DNA of 64,000 nt from DATEOR01 sp963841425 (GTDB lineage Bacteria > Actinomycetota > Thermoleophilia > Gaiellales > Gaiellaceae). The number at the start of each line of letters is the position of its first letter. Position 1 is the first letter of the stretch. The stretch spans positions 186,001-250,000 of the forward strand of contig CAWJCL010000001.1 in assembly GCA_963841425.1 (NCBI GenBank), given 5' to 3'. The notes under the pieces are model-generated. The model was not told the DNA's origin. It saw nothing but the letters and a program-made list of their open reading frames with translations, and did not search any database. Of this stretch, positions 55,205-62,668 are shown piece by piece. The translations under genes and the position numbers were made by a program.

Positions 55205-57952
55205 ATGAGCGCAGTTTCGAGCGAGTTTGGCGCAACCGAGCGCCGTAGCGGGCCCGAGCCGCCCGAGGAATCGCTCTCGCGCCAGGCCAAGGTCTACCTC
55301 TTCGCGGTCGCCGCAATCGCCGTGGCCGCGGCCCTCGTCCCCCTCTCGCACCTGAAGCCCGGGTCGCACGGCTGGCCGACGTTCCTCGTCCTCGCCTCGT
55401 GTGCCGCAATCGCCCAGCTCTTCGTCGTGCGGACGCCTCGGGACCAGTCGTACCACACGACGATCGTCTTCCTCATCCCGGCGGCCATGCTCCTCCCGCC
55501 GGAGCTCGTCGCCCTGATGGGTGTCGTCCAGCACATCCCGGAATGGCTGAAGGTGCGCTATCCCTGGTACATCCAGGGCTTCAACATTGCCAACTACACG
55601 CTGAACGGCCTGGCGGCGTGGGGGGCGGTGCACATCGTGGAGAGCTGGAACCTGGACCCGGACGTGACGTTCGCACTCGCCGGGCTCGCCGCCTCCGTCG
55701 TCTTCGTCACGCTGAACCACGTCCTGCTCGCGACCATGCTCCACTTCGCGCGCGGCCACACGCTCCGAGACACCGGTCTCTTCTCCTCGGAGAGCCTCTC
55801 GACCGACTTCGTCCTCGCAGCGCTCGGCGTCGCCTTCGCGGCCATCTGGACGTGGAATCCCTGGCTCCTTCCGACCGCCGTCGCCCCGCTCCTTCTGATC
55901 CACCGCTCGCTGAGCGTCCCGGCCCTCCAGGAGGAGGCGCGCGTCGACCCGAAGACCGGCCTCTTCAACGCCCGCTACTTCGCCGCGGAGCTGCGCGAGG
56001 AACTCGTGCGGGCGGGCCGGATGGACCGACCGATGTCGATCATCATGGCCGACCTCGACCTTCTCAGGGACATAAACAACTCCTACGGCCATCTCGCCGG
56101 CGACGCCGTCCTCAAGGGAATCGCGGAGGTCTTCCGCAAGCAGCTGCGGCACTACGACGTTCCCGCCCGATTCGGTGGGGAGGAGTTCGCCATCCTCCTG
56201 CCCGAGACCCCGCCGGAGCAAGCGCTCGAGATCGCCGAGCGCATCCGGCGGGCGGTTGCCGACAGACGCTTCGAGGTGGAGACGTCGAGCGAGCCGATCC
56301 GCGCCACGATCTCACTCGGCGTCGCGGGCTTCCCCAAGGACGGGACGGACCCGAACGAGCTCATCCACCAGGCCGACCTCGCCGTCTACCGCGCCAAGCT
56401 CCAGGGCCGAAACCGCGTCCAGGGCGCGAGCTCCGAGCCGCTGCTCCTTTCGCCCACGGAACGCCCGGCCAGGCTCGCGGCCGTCCCGGAGGACGGGGAG
56501 TACGCGTCGGTCGTCTCCCGCGCCATGCCCGAGCAGCGCGCGAGCGAGCGCCGCGAGCAGCACCAGCCACGTCCGCACACACCTGGCCGCCCGCACTTCC
56601 TCGCGCTCTCACCGCCAGTGGCCGCGCTCGTCGCCCTCGTCTCGATCGCCGGGATCGGCGCGGGCATCGCCGGGGCCCTCTTCGGGACGAACGACGACGT
56701 CATCGGCCTGATCGCGATCATCATCCTCGTCGGCGGAGGACAGGCACTCTCCCTCGAGATGGAGGCAGGCTCGATCTCGGTCAGCGCGGTCGGCGCCCTG
56801 GCGGGCGCCGCGCTCTTCGGGCCGCGGGCCGCCTTGCCGCTCGCCGTCGCCACCGTCGCGGTCGAGTGGAGCTCACGCCGCGACGCCTGGTACTACATCT
56901 GCTTCAACATCGGCGCGCTCAGTCTCGCCTCGCTCGCCGCGGCCGCCGTCTTCAGCATCGGGTCGAGTGATACCCACACCGGCGAGCTGGTCATCGCCGC
57001 TGCCGGCCTGGTCGCCGGCGGCGCGTACTTCGTGGTCAACACGGGCCTCCTCTCGGGCGCGATGGCGCTCGAAGGGCACGACAAGTGGAGGAGTGTCTGG
57101 AACGAGCGCTTCTCGTGGCTCCTACCGCACTACGTCGCCTTCGGCGCGGTCGGCGGTGCGATCGCACTCGCGTACTCGGCCATCGGGCTCTACGGCCTCG
57201 CCGTCTTCGTTCTCCCGCTCTTCCTCATGCGCAAGACGATGGCCGCCTACCTCGGGCACACCGAGAAGTCGACGAAGAAGCTCCGGAAGGCGGCAGAGAC
57301 CATCCGGCAGCAGAATGTGTCGCTCGAGCAGGCGAACCGGCTCCTCAAGGAGCGCTCCACCGCGGCGATGGAGAGCCTCTCGGCCACCGTCGACGCGCGG
57401 GATGCCTACACGGCCGGCCACTCGCGCCGCGTCCAGCAGCTCGCCCTCGCCATCGGACGCGAGCTGGGGCTCTCGCAGGCCGAGCTCGACCTTCTCGGTC
57501 ACGCGGCGCTCTTCCACGACATCGGGAAGCTCGCGATCCCGGACGCAATCCTCCTGAAACCGGCGAGCCTCACTCCGGACGAGTGGGCCCTGATGCGGCG
57601 CCACGCGGACGAGGGCGCGCGCATCATCGATCGCCTCGGTTTCCTGCAGGACGCCGTCCCGGCGATTCGCCACCACCACGAGCGCTTCGACGGCGCCGGC
57701 TATCCGGACGGAATCGCCGGAGAGGAGATCCCGCTCGGCGCACGCATCATCCACGTCGCCGACGCGCTCGACTCGATGCTCACGACTCGTATCTACCGGG
57801 CCGCGCGCCCGGCCGACGAGGCTCTCGAGGAGCTCCGGCGCGGGTCCGGCAGCCAGTTCTGCCCGCGCTGCGTCTCCGCGCTCGAACGCCTGCTCCAGAC
57901 CGAGGCGCCCGGCGCGTCCCGGCCGCCCTCGAAGCTCATCGCCACGGCCTGA
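55205..57952 (+). CDS. Membrane protein with GGDEF and HD-GYP domains (c-di-GMP turnover)
   Basis: The 915-residue protein has, in order, an N-terminal multi-span membrane domain (about 27-225), a GGDEF domain with intact RFGGEEF (about 323-329) and an RHYD I-site five residues before it, a second multi-span membrane domain (about 460-690), a short coiled coil, and an HD-GYP domain with HSRRV, FHDIGKLAIPD, HHERFDGAGYPDG and HVADALD. It can in principle both make and hydrolyse c-di-GMP. A second membrane domain between the catalytic parts is unusual. Signal sensed is unknown. Confidence 0.9.
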   Translation: MSAVSSEFGATERRSGPEPPEESLSRQAKVYLFAVAAIAVAAALVPLSHLKPGSHGWPTFLVLASCAAIAQLFVVRTPRDQSYHTTIVFLIPAAMLLPPELVALMGVVQHIPEWLKVRYPWYIQGFNIANYTLNGLAAWGAVHIVESWNLDPDVTFALAGLAASVVFVTLNHVLLATMLHFARGHTLRDTGLFSSESLSTDFVLAALGVAFAAIWTWNPWLLPTAVAPLLLIHRSLSVPALQEEARVDPKTGLFNARYFAAELREELVRAGRMDRPMSIIMADLDLLRDINNSYGHLAGDAVLKGIAEVFRKQLRHYDVPARFGGEEFAILLPETPPEQALEIAERIRRAVADRRFEVETSSEPIRATISLGVAGFPKDGTDPNELIHQADLAVYRAKLQGRNRVQGASSEPLLLSPTERPARLAAVPEDGEYASVVSRAMPEQRASERREQHQPRPHTPGRPHFLALSPPVAALVALVSIAGIGAGIAGALFGTNDDVIGLIAIIILVGGGQALSLEMEAGSISVSAVGALAGAALFGPRAALPLAVATVAVEWSSRRDAWYYICFNIGALSLASLAAAAVFSIGSSDTHTGELVIAAAGLVAGGAYFVVNTGLLSGAMALEGHDKWRSVWNERFSWLLPHYVAFGAVGGAIALAYSAIGLYGLAVFVLPLFLMRKTMAAYLGHTEKSTKKLRKAAETIRQQNVSLEQANRLLKERSTAAMESLSATVDARDAYTAGHSRRVQQLALAIGRELGLSQAELDLLGHAALFHDIGKLAIPDAILLKPASLTPDEWALMRRHADEGARIIDRLGFLQDAVPAIRHHHERFDGAGYPDGIAGEEIPLGARIIHVADALDSMLTTRIYRAARPADEALEELRRGSGSQFCPRCVSALERLLQTEAPGASRPPSKLIATA

Positions 57953-57976
57953 GCTTGCGGGCCGTCTAGCCTGCTC

Positions 57977-57982
57977 TATCCT
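57977..57982 (+). promoter_or_regulatory. Possible -10 element
   Basis: TATCCT lies 14 nt before the ATG at 57997, with TTGCGG 16 nt further upstream as a poor -35. Confidence 0.3.
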
Positions 57983-57996
57983 TTGCGGCGACCGTC

Positions 57997-58680
57997 ATGT
58001 CCCGGTCGCAGCGTTACACCGACGAGATGCTTCTTGAAGAACTCCGCGCCTCGGCGAAACGCCTCGGACGCTCGCCGACGATGCGCGAGTTCTCGCTCGA
58101 CGCCCGGGCTAGGCCGCATCCGCAGACCGTCGTGGCACGCTTCGGCAGCTGGAACGGGGCGAAGAGGCGCGCCGGCCTCGTCGCGCGGCGGTTCGCGACG
58201 CGCGCGGAGCTCCTGCTGCAGCTTCGGGAGCTCGGTGCCGAGCTGGGGAGGACCCCGACGGGCGGCGATCTCGAGCAGAGGCGAGGCTCGATGCCGTCGA
58301 AGTCGCTCTACTGGCAGGCGTTCGGCTCGTTTCGCTCCGCGCTCCGCGCGGCGGGCTTCGACGTTCCCGGGGCGAAAGAGCGCTCCGAGCGCGCGGTGGT
58401 GGAAGGCGTTCGCCTCGCGCAGAGGCTCCGCCGCCTTCCGACCTTCGAGGACTGGGCCCGGGAGCGAGCTCGGAACCCGCGGCTCCCGAGCGAATGGCAG
58501 GTCTACCGGCTCTTCGGCGGGCGCAAGGGCGCTTGGGCTGCGTTTCTCGCGAAAGTGGAGCGGAAACTCGCTAGCGGGCAGCCGCGCGAGCCGCGGCGGG
58601 CGCCGCCAGCGAAGCCAGGAGGGCGAGGCAGGAGCGGTGCTCCTCGGGGGCGCGCACGGCGGGGAGGAGCTTCTCGGTGA
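57997..58680 (+). CDS. Protein with three homing-endonuclease-associated (HNH_repeat-like) repeats
   Basis: The 227-residue protein consists of three repeats of about 58 residues (roughly 7-62, 65-124, 128-187). Each has a helix with a basic LGRSPT-type turn and an aromatic motif: VVARFGSWNGAKRRAGL, YWQAFGSFRSALRAAGF and YRLFGGRKGAWAAFL. These resemble the DNA-binding repeats found next to HNH homing endonucleases, but no nuclease domain is present. A basic Arg/Pro/Gly tail follows, encoded within a 110-bp overlap with the convergent amidotransferase gene. A DNA-binding role is likely; target unknown. Confidence 0.72.
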   Translation: MSRSQRYTDEMLLEELRASAKRLGRSPTMREFSLDARARPHPQTVVARFGSWNGAKRRAGLVARRFATRAELLLQLRELGAELGRTPTGGDLEQRRGSMPSKSLYWQAFGSFRSALRAAGFDVPGAKERSERAVVEGVRLAQRLRRLPTFEDWARERARNPRLPSEWQVYRLFGGRKGAWAAFLAKVERKLASGQPREPRRAPPAKPGGRGRSGAPRGRARRGGASR

Positions 58681-59383
58681 AGGCCATGTCCGGCCGGAAG
58701 GACTCGGTCCGGGCGATCTGGCCGCCGTTCACGGAGAGAAGCGTGCCCTCGGAGACCTCGCGGCTGACGAACGACACGCCGGCGTAGCTCTCGACGAGCT
58801 CGAGCGCGGCCTTCGTGGACGCGAAGAAGAGCTCGTGGCGCCCCTCGCCGACCCAGAGCGGCCGGCCCATCCCGCGGGCGAGGTAGACGACATCGGGCTC
58901 GCGCTCGTCCATCCAGGCGCTCGCCATCGAGCCGTACAGCTTGTCGAGAGCCCGCGCGGAGCTCCGCTCGAGCTCCATGAGCGCGAAGATCGCCTCGGAG
59001 TCGACCGTCATCTGCGGCGCGGCGCGCTCGAACCCGTACTCCGCGAAGATCTCCTCGTCGTTGCGAATGATCCCGTTGTGGATCCCGACCACCGACCCAT
59101 GACGGATCGGATGGTTGTTGGCCTCGAGGCTGGGGTGACCCTTCGTGTAGTCGCGGACGTGGACGAGGGCCTGCCGCGCGTGTGCCGGCACCCGGATCGA
59201 GTCGAGAAGCCGGCTCGCACCTGAGCGCTGCTTGTGGATCGCGAGTGCGACGTCGGGCCCGCGATAGCAGTAGCCGGCGGCGTCGGATCCCCGTTCGGAG
59301 ATCGCGGCCATGAGGATCTGGGTGGCGAGAGTGGGGTCGAGCCGACTCGAGTCGCTGAGGCTATATCCGGCGATCCCACACAA
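58571..59383 (-). CDS. Stand-alone class II glutamine amidotransferase
   Basis: The 270-residue protein starts with TTG directly followed by Cys 2, the Ntn nucleophile (CGIAGYS), and continues with the GATase II pattern of GlmS/PurF: SERGSDAAGY, HVRDYTKGHPSLEANNHPI, VGIHNGIIRNDEEI, DSEAIFALM and LFFASTKAAL. No synthase, isomerase or phosphoribosyltransferase domain follows, so its acceptor partner must be encoded elsewhere. A TATAGT hexamer lies 11 nt upstream. The 3' end overlaps the repeat-protein gene. Confidence 0.82.
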   Translation of the reverse strand: MCGIAGYSLSDSSRLDPTLATQILMAAISERGSDAAGYCYRGPDVALAIHKQRSGASRLLDSIRVPAHARQALVHVRDYTKGHPSLEANNHPIRHGSVVGIHNGIIRNDEEIFAEYGFERAAPQMTVDSEAIFALMELERSSARALDKLYGSMASAWMDEREPDVVYLARGMGRPLWVGEGRHELFFASTKAALELVESYAGVSFVSREVSEGTLLSVNGGQIARTESFRPDMAFTEKLLPAVRAPEEHRSCLALLASLAAPAAARAAAR

Positions 59384-59394
59384 GACGAATGACC

Positions 59395-59400
59395 ACTATA
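59395..59400 (-). promoter_or_regulatory. Predicted -10 element for the amidotransferase gene
   Basis: On the minus strand TATAGT ends 11 nt before the TTG at 59383. Confidence 0.4.
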
Positions 59401-59486
59401 GCCATCGGCCCGGCCCTCTCCGAGCACCATCCCTCGTATCGGTAGGGCGCCTCAAGGCACCGTTGGTTCAGGCCGATAGAGGCCCC

Positions 59487-60473
59487 GTGGGACAGCGCCC
59501 AGTTTCCAAGCTGCCGCAACCAGAGCCCGAGCCCGAAGCTCGTGAAACAGACGAGCCGAAGCTCGAGCTCGTCGCGGACCCGGCCGCGCTCGACGCTCCG
59601 GTCGACGAAGACGAGCAGGAAGAGGCCCGCGAGAAGCTCGTCCCCGGGCCGACGCAGGACCCGCTCAAGCTCTACGTCCGCCAGATCGGCGACGGCCCGC
59701 TCCTGACCGCCCAGGAGGAGCGCGAGCTCGCGCGCCGCAAGGACGAGGGCGACGAGGCGGCCAAGAAGAAGCTCATCGAGTCGAACTTGCGCCTCGTCAT
59801 GTCGATCACGCGGAACTACGTGAATTCGGGCGTCCCGCTCCTCGACCTGATCCAGGAAGGCAACCTCGGCCTCATCAGGGCGGTCGAGAAGTTCGACTAC
59901 AAGATGGGCTACAAGCTCTCCACGTACGCGACGTGGTGGATCCGCCAGGCCGTCACGCGCGCGATCGCCGACCAGGGGCGGACGATCCGCCTGCCCGTCC
60001 ACGTCGTCGACCAGGTTCGGCGCGTCATGCGCGCCCGCCGCGTCCTCACCCAGAAGCTGAACCGCGACCCGCTCCCGCACGAGATCGCCAAGGAGAGCGG
60101 CTTCGACGTCAAGCGCGTCAACGAGCTCCTCGACCTCGTCGAGGACCCCGTCAGCCTCGAGACGCCAGTCGGCGACGGCGACTCCATCTACGGCGACATG
60201 CTCGAGGACGTGAACGCCGAGCAGCCGGACCTCGCCCTCGCCGAGCTCCTGCGCGGGGTCGAGCTCCAGATCGCCCTGGAGAAGCTCTCCGAACGCATGC
60301 GACACGTCCTCGAGCTCCGCTTCGGCCTCGCCGGCGAGACGCCGAAGACCCTCGAGGAGGTCGGCACCGAGCTGGGCGTCACGCGCGAGCGCGTCCGCCA
60401 GCTCGAGTCCCGCGCGCTACGCGAGCTCCAGGCCGCCGCGCCGGACCTTCGCTTCTACCTCCGCGCCGAGTAG
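59487..60473 (+). CDS. Sigma-70 family RNA polymerase sigma factor (SigB/HrdB-type)
   Basis: The 328-residue protein has sigma regions 1.2 to 4.2: DPLKLYVRQIGDGPLL, NLRLVMSITRNYVNSGVPLLDLIQEGNLGLIRAVEKFDY, YATWWIRQAVTRAIADQGR, the region 3 IRLPVHVVDQVRR and the region 4.2 helix TLEEVGTELGVTRERVRQLE. It lacks a region 1.1. GTG 59487 has AGAGG upstream; TTG 59463 is an alternative. With the second factor at 61424 this recalls the linked sigA and sigB genes of Mycobacterium. Confidence 0.92.
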   Translation: MGQRPVSKLPQPEPEPEARETDEPKLELVADPAALDAPVDEDEQEEAREKLVPGPTQDPLKLYVRQIGDGPLLTAQEERELARRKDEGDEAAKKKLIESNLRLVMSITRNYVNSGVPLLDLIQEGNLGLIRAVEKFDYKMGYKLSTYATWWIRQAVTRAIADQGRTIRLPVHVVDQVRRVMRARRVLTQKLNRDPLPHEIAKESGFDVKRVNELLDLVEDPVSLETPVGDGDSIYGDMLEDVNAEQPDLALAELLRGVELQIALEKLSERMRHVLELRFGLAGETPKTLEEVGTELGVTRERVRQLESRALRELQAAAPDLRFYLRAE

Positions 60474-60487
60474 GCCGCCGGCCCGCC

Positions 60488-60557
60488 GGCCGATCCGGGA
60501 CCTCCGGACGATCCGAAACCTCGGCTGATCCGGGAATCCGGCTGATCCGGGGAGTCC
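60488..60557 (+). repeat. Four degenerate 17-18-bp repeats
   Basis: Units begin near 60488, 60506, 60523 and 60540, each close to GGCTGATCCGGGAATCC. Units 3 and 4 are nearly identical; unit 2 is the most divergent. They start 15 nt after the sigma-factor stop. The rest of the gap up to 60736 has a CTTGTG/CACAAG inverted repeat (60575-60597) and no convincing gene. Confidence 0.6.
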
Positions 60558-60723
60558 CCGAGGCACTCGAGGAGCCTTGTGTTGCACACGCACAAGCCCA
60601 TGGCTCGCCGGTGGGGCCATGTCCCTCTCGCTGAGACGCTGTGTCTTCGAGGAGCGAGCTTTGTGACTGTGAAACACAAGGCCGAAGGACGTGCGCCGCG
60701 GTCGCGGCCGGTGGCGCTGCGGG

Positions 60724-60729
60724 TAGCGT
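60724..60729 (+). promoter_or_regulatory. Predicted leaderless -10 element for the PHP gene
   Basis: TAGCGT ends 7 nt before the GTG at 60737. Confidence 0.4.
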
Positions 60730-60736
60730 CCCGTGG

Positions 60737-61465
60737 GTGTTCTGGGACGTCCATTCCCACGTGGTCCCGTCCGGAGACGACGGTGCACAGAGCCTGGAGG
60801 AGGGGGTTGCCCTTTGCCGGACGGCGAGCGAGCGCGGCACGAGCGTCCTCTTCGCCACGCCGCACGTCTGGCCGAGCCTGACGCTCACGGAGGGTCGGGA
60901 AGAACGAGTGCGCGAGGCGCACGCCGAGCTCGCCGACGAGGCAGCTTCCTTCGGCCTCGACCTCCGGCTCGGCTTCGAGCTGACCCCGACTCCCGCACTC
61001 CTCGACGAAGACCTTGGCCGCTATCGCCTCGGCGACCTCCCGGCCGTCCTGATGGAACTGCCGTTCCACGGCTCTCTCCGGCTCGCTGAGGCGCTCGCAG
61101 AGCGAATCCAGGGCTCCGGCCTGCTCCCCGTGATCGCGCATCCTGAGCGCTCTGAGGCCGTTGTCGGCGATACGGACCTGGCGGCGAGCCTACGGGAACG
61201 CGGCCGGCTCCTGCAGATGAACGCGACGAGCGTCCTCGGTTACCACGGAGCGGCCGTCGAGGTGACCGCTTGGCGGCTCCTCGGCGAGGGCCTCGTCGAC
61301 CTCTTCGGCTCGGACGGGCACCGGCCGGCGCGGCCCGCGACGCTCGACGAGGCCTACCGGCTCGTGGCGGCGCGAATGGGGGAGGAGGCCCGGAGGCTCT
61401 TCGACGGGAGCGCGCTCGCCGGGCTAGCGGCTGGCGACGGCGTCGATCTCGCGCAGGGACGCTAG
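60737..61465 (+). CDS. PHP-domain phosphatase, CpsB/YwqE-like
   Basis: The 242-residue protein has the PHP metal motifs: DVHSHVVPSGDDGA at the N terminus, FATPHVW, PVIAHPERSEA and LFGSDGH near the end. This arrangement fits the manganese-dependent tyrosine phosphatases CpsB/YwqE, which regulate exopolysaccharide export; no tyrosine kinase or capsule genes are in the window. GTG 60737 follows TAGCGT by 7 nt. The last 42 bp overlap the convergent sigma-factor gene. Confidence 0.85.
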   Translation: MFWDVHSHVVPSGDDGAQSLEEGVALCRTASERGTSVLFATPHVWPSLTLTEGREERVREAHAELADEAASFGLDLRLGFELTPTPALLDEDLGRYRLGDLPAVLMELPFHGSLRLAEALAERIQGSGLLPVIAHPERSEAVVGDTDLAASLRERGRLLQMNATSVLGYHGAAVEVTAWRLLGEGLVDLFGSDGHRPARPATLDEAYRLVAARMGEEARRLFDGSALAGLAAGDGVDLAQGR

Positions 61466-62485
61466 CCGCGAGAGCGACTCGATCTCGATCTGCCGCACGC
61501 GCTCGCGCGTGATCCCGAGCCGGCGGCCGATGTGCTCCAGAGTGTGCGGCTCCTCGCCCCCGAGCCCGTAGCGAAGCTCGAGGACGCGGCGGTCGCGCTC
61601 GGGCAGCGAGTCGAGCGCACGATCGAGGGCTTCCTTCTGCAGCCGCCGCTCGGTCTGCTCCTCCGGAAGCGGGTCCTCGCCGGCGACGAGGTCGCCGAAG
61701 ACCGCGTCCTCCTGCTCGCCGATGGGCTGGTCGAGGCTCGTCGAGGCACGGGCGGCCGCCCGGACCTCGATCGCCTGCTGCAGCGGCAGGCCGGCCTCGT
61801 GCGCGATCTCTTCGAGCGTCGGCTCGCGGGCGAGCTGCGTCCAGAGATGGCGCTCGGCGCGGTGCATCTTCTGCATGCGCTCGACGACATGGACGGGCAC
61901 GCGAATCGTGCGCGCCTTGTCGGCGATCGCGCGGGCGACGGCCTGCCGAATCCACCAGGTCGCGTACGTCGAGAACTTGAGGCCGCGCTGCCACTCGAAC
62001 TTCTCGACGGCTCGGATGAGGCCGAACATCCCTTCCTGGATGAGGTCGAGGAAGGGGAGGCCCTGGTTGCGGTAGTTCTTCGCGATCGAGACGACCAGGC
62101 GCAGGTTGGACTCGATCATCCGCCGCTTCGCCTCCATGTCGCCGCGCTCGATGCGCTTGGAGAGCTCGACCTCGTCGGCGGCGGTCAGAAGGGGATGACG
62201 CCCGATCTCCCGGAGAAAGAGCTGGAGGGCGTCGGTCGTCGTCTCCAGGACCTCCGAGGCCCTGGGCGGGGCCGTCGGCTCGCGCGGCGGCTCCTTGACG
62301 ACCTCGACGACCTCGATCGAGCGCTCCTCGAGCTCGCGATGCACCAGCTCGACGTCAGAGGCGTCCAACTCGAGGGTGTCGAGCACCTCCGAGATATCGG
62401 TCGATTCGAGGAAGCCGGCAGCTTCGCCGCGCTCCAGGAGGTGCTGGACCTCCTCGTTGTGAAGAGCGTTGGTTTCGTCGGCCAT
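61424..62485 (-). CDS. Primary-type sigma-70 factor (RpoD/SigA-like)
   Basis: The 353-residue protein has an N-terminal region 1.1-like helical segment (HLLERGEAAGFLESTDISEV ... ELEERSIEVVEV), then region 1.2 (DALQLFLREIGRHPLL), region 2 (NLRLVVSIAKNYRNQGLPFLDLIQEGMFGLIRAVEKFEW, YATWWIRQAV), region 3 and region 4.2 (TLEHIGRRLGITRERVRQIE). The region 1.1-like part suggests the housekeeping factor, though a second close paralogue lies 1 kb away. ATG 62485. It diverges from the GAF/GGDEF gene across 183 bp. Confidence 0.92.
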   Translation of the reverse strand: MADETNALHNEEVQHLLERGEAAGFLESTDISEVLDTLELDASDVELVHRELEERSIEVVEVVKEPPREPTAPPRASEVLETTTDALQLFLREIGRHPLLTAADEVELSKRIERGDMEAKRRMIESNLRLVVSIAKNYRNQGLPFLDLIQEGMFGLIRAVEKFEWQRGLKFSTYATWWIRQAVARAIADKARTIRVPVHVVERMQKMHRAERHLWTQLAREPTLEEIAHEAGLPLQQAIEVRAAARASTSLDQPIGEQEDAVFGDLVAGEDPLPEEQTERRLQKEALDRALDSLPERDRRVLELRYGLGGEEPHTLEHIGRRLGITRERVRQIEIESLSRLASLREIDAVASR

Positions 62486-62668
62486 TCAGTCGAAGACGCC
62501 CGGACTTCGGACCTGTCAGCCCAACCCGGGCGCGCTGCCGCCTAACCCTACCAACCTCGATTCGAAAGTAAACATCCGGCAAGGGTCCCGCCCGGTGGTA
62601 ATTCGCAAAATCCGCTCTATTGTGCGACTGCAGCTCGCCTTCTTGCGGCGAAATCGAGGGGAGGCAGG

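Noticed and set aside
60541..60720. tRNA or small RNA in the gap before the PHP gene
   Set aside because: Short inverted repeats (CTTGTG/CACAAG, CATGGC/GCCATG) do not build a cloverleaf and no T-arm consensus is present.
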